25,609 nucleotides of DNA. Origin: Gemmatimonadales bacterium (GTDB lineage: Bacteria > Gemmatimonadota > Gemmatimonadetes > Gemmatimonadales > GWC2-71-9). Location: contig JACCSE010000231.1 in the NCBI GenBank assembly GCA_013813145.1, positions 1 to 25,609 of the forward strand, in the 5' to 3' direction. The notes below the pieces were generated by a model. The model did no database searches, was not told the origin of the DNA, and saw only the letters and a list, made by a program, of their open reading frames with translations. Each line of letters begins with the position of its first letter. Position 1 is the stretch's first letter. Of this stretch, positions 24,424-25,609 are shown in pieces. A program made the translations under genes and the position numbers.

Positions 24424-25609
24424 TCATCCCTCCCCCAGAAACGACGCATCATGCCGCTTGGCCTTCAACGCCGCCGCGAAGCCGGTCTTTTCGACGGCCT
24501 TCATGTACGCTTCCTTGGGCTCGACCTGCCTGGCGTCCACCAGCTCCATGAGGGCGTCGTTCAAGGTGACCATGCCGACCCGGCGGTTGGTCTGCATGAT
24601 GGAGGGGATTTGGAAGGTCTTCCCCTCGCGGATGAGGTTGCTCACCGCGGGAATCGACAGCAGCACCTCCCGCGCCGCGACCCGGCCGCCGCCGATCTTC
24701 TTGCAGAGCGTCTGGGCGATCACCCCGCGCAGCGACTCGGAAAGCATCACCCGAACCTGCGACTGCCGGTCCGCGGGGAACTGATCGATGATGCGATCGA
24801 TGGTCGACGCCGCCGTGGTCGTGTGCAGGGTGCCGAAGACCAAGTGCCCTGTCTCCGCCGTTTCGATGGCGATGGACACCGTCTCCAGGTCGCGCATCTC
24901 GCCCACCAGCACGATGTCGGGATCTTCGCGCAGCGCGGCCCTGAGCGCCTGCTTGAACGACCGGGTATGCAGGCCGACCTGTCGCTGGGTCACCAGACAC
25001 TTCCGGCTCTGGTGTACGAACTCGATCGGATCTTCGATGGTGATGATGTGGTCGGTACGGGTGCGATTGATCAGGTCCACCAGCGCGGCGAGGGTGGTGC
25101 TCTTGCCCGACCCGGTCGGGCCGGTGACGACGACGAGGCCCTTGGTGAGATAGCAGAGGTTCTGCACCTCGCGGCTCAGCCCCATGTCGTCCGCGGTGAG
25201 CACCGTGGTGGGAATCACCCGGAACACCGCCATGGGCCCGCGGCGGTCCCGCCCGGCGTTGCAGCGGAAGCGGGCGAGCCCCTCGATTTCGTAAGCCCAG
25301 TCGGTGTCTGCCGTCTCCTTGAACTCGCCCACCTCACGCGGCGTCATGATGCTGAGCAGCATCATCTCCAGACGTTCCGGCGGCACTGCCGGCAGCTCCT
25401 CGCGAACCAGTTCTCCATCCCGCCGGAGGAGGGGCGGCTCGCCCGAGCGCAGGTGGAGGTCGGAGGCTCCCGAGCTCACCAGCCTGCGGAACAGCTCCTC
25501 CATCGCTTCCCGCGCCTCCGACAGATCGGGGCCCGCCACGGCGGCCGCAGGCACGGCGGGCGCAGGAACGGCGTCCCCGGCCGGCCGCACCACGGCGAGC
25601 GCGGCCGCG
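24424..25609 (-). CDS. pilT: PilT-type type IV pilus retraction ATPase (5' end uncertain, may extend off window)
   Basis: Secretion ATPase with 389 residues from GTG 25593, but the frame stays open to the window edge (AAALA upstream), so the true start may lie outside. The N-terminal 25 residues are Ala/Pro-rich and precede the ASDLHLRSGEPPLLR segment of the N-domain. Walker A is GPTGSGKS (158-165), the Asp box is TIEDPIEFVHQ, Walker B is LVGEMRDLET and the His box is GHLVFGTLHTTTAA. IREGKTFQIPSIMQT is the C-terminal PilT signature (usually AIREGKTHQI). It retracts type IV pili for twitching or DNA uptake. The next gene downstream is trmJ, across the repeat element. Confidence 0.93.
   Translation of the reverse strand, partial: AAALAVVRPAGDAVPAPAVPAAAVAGPDLSEAREAMEELFRRLVSSGASDLHLRSGEPPLLRRDGELVREELPAVPPERLEMMLLSIMTPREVGEFKETADTDWAYEIEGLARFRCNAGRDRRGPMAVFRVIPTTVLTADDMGLSREVQNLCYLTKGLVVVTGPTGSGKSTTLAALVDLINRTRTDHIITIEDPIEFVHQSRKCLVTQRQVGLHTRSFKQALRAALREDPDIVLVGEMRDLETVSIAIETAETGHLVFGTLHTTTAASTIDRIIDQFPADRQSQVRVMLSESLRGVIAQTLCKKIGGGRVAAREVLLSIPAVSNLIREGKTFQIPSIMQTNRRVGMVTLNDALMELVDARQVEPKEAYMKAVEKTGFAAALKAKRHDASFLGEG

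Overview
This high-GC window looks like part of a Gemmatimonadota (or similar non-proteobacterial, didermic) chromosome. The evidence for that is a complete alternative complex III operon, a predicted bacterial sphingolipid cluster, tightly overlapping operons and strongly GC-biased codons. The taxonomic placement is inferred from gene content and not from a marker gene. I see no tRNA or rRNA gene, insertion sequence, prophage or CRISPR array.

Layout. (1) 1-3085, minus strand: a haem operon hemB-hemL-hemG. The three genes overlap, and hemG runs off the left edge. (2) 3271-4725, plus: an exported amidohydrolase. (3) 4741-7485, minus: a four-gene sulfur operon soxY-soxZ-MBL hydrolase-tandem rhodanese lipoprotein, in which every junction is a 4-base stop/start overlap. 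(4) 7805-12049, plus: a predicted sphingolipid operon of serine palmitoyltransferase, GNAT-type ceramide synthase, ceramide reductase and a PAP2/Aur1-like head-group transferase. (5) 12124-13479: a cupredoxin lipoprotein and a 14-cysteine protein, divergently placed around a perfect 22-bp palindrome that fits both Rex and CRP/FNR consensus sites. (6) 13596-15132, plus: an ECF sigma factor and its zinc-finger anti-sigma factor. (7) 15224-22858, minus: the complete actABCDEF operon with a good sigma70-type promoter in front of actA. (8) 22988-25609, minus: a DUF3788-like protein, a TrmJ-like tRNA methyltransferase and a PilT-type ATPase that reaches the right edge.

How the parts connect. Haem made through hemB/L/G is needed for the five-haem ActA and the mono-haem ActE. 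ActABCDEF oxidises quinol and passes electrons to a periplasmic carrier; the copper lipoprotein is a possible carrier or partner (inference). The SoxYZ operon has no soxXA, soxB or soxCD in the window, so it looks like a reduced sulfane-sulfur relay and not a full Sox pathway. The sphingolipid genes would give the cell ceramide-based lipids with a modified head group.

The most unusual non-coding signal is a family of degenerate 7-base tandem repeats in intergenic gaps (15130-15226, 22193-22269, 24284-24419), arranged as inverted arms around a central spacer. One copy fills the whole gap between two convergent stop codons, one lies inside the actA-actB junction, and two copies share 27 identical bases. 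A GC-only repeat at 4747-4776 may belong to the same class of invading short repeats.
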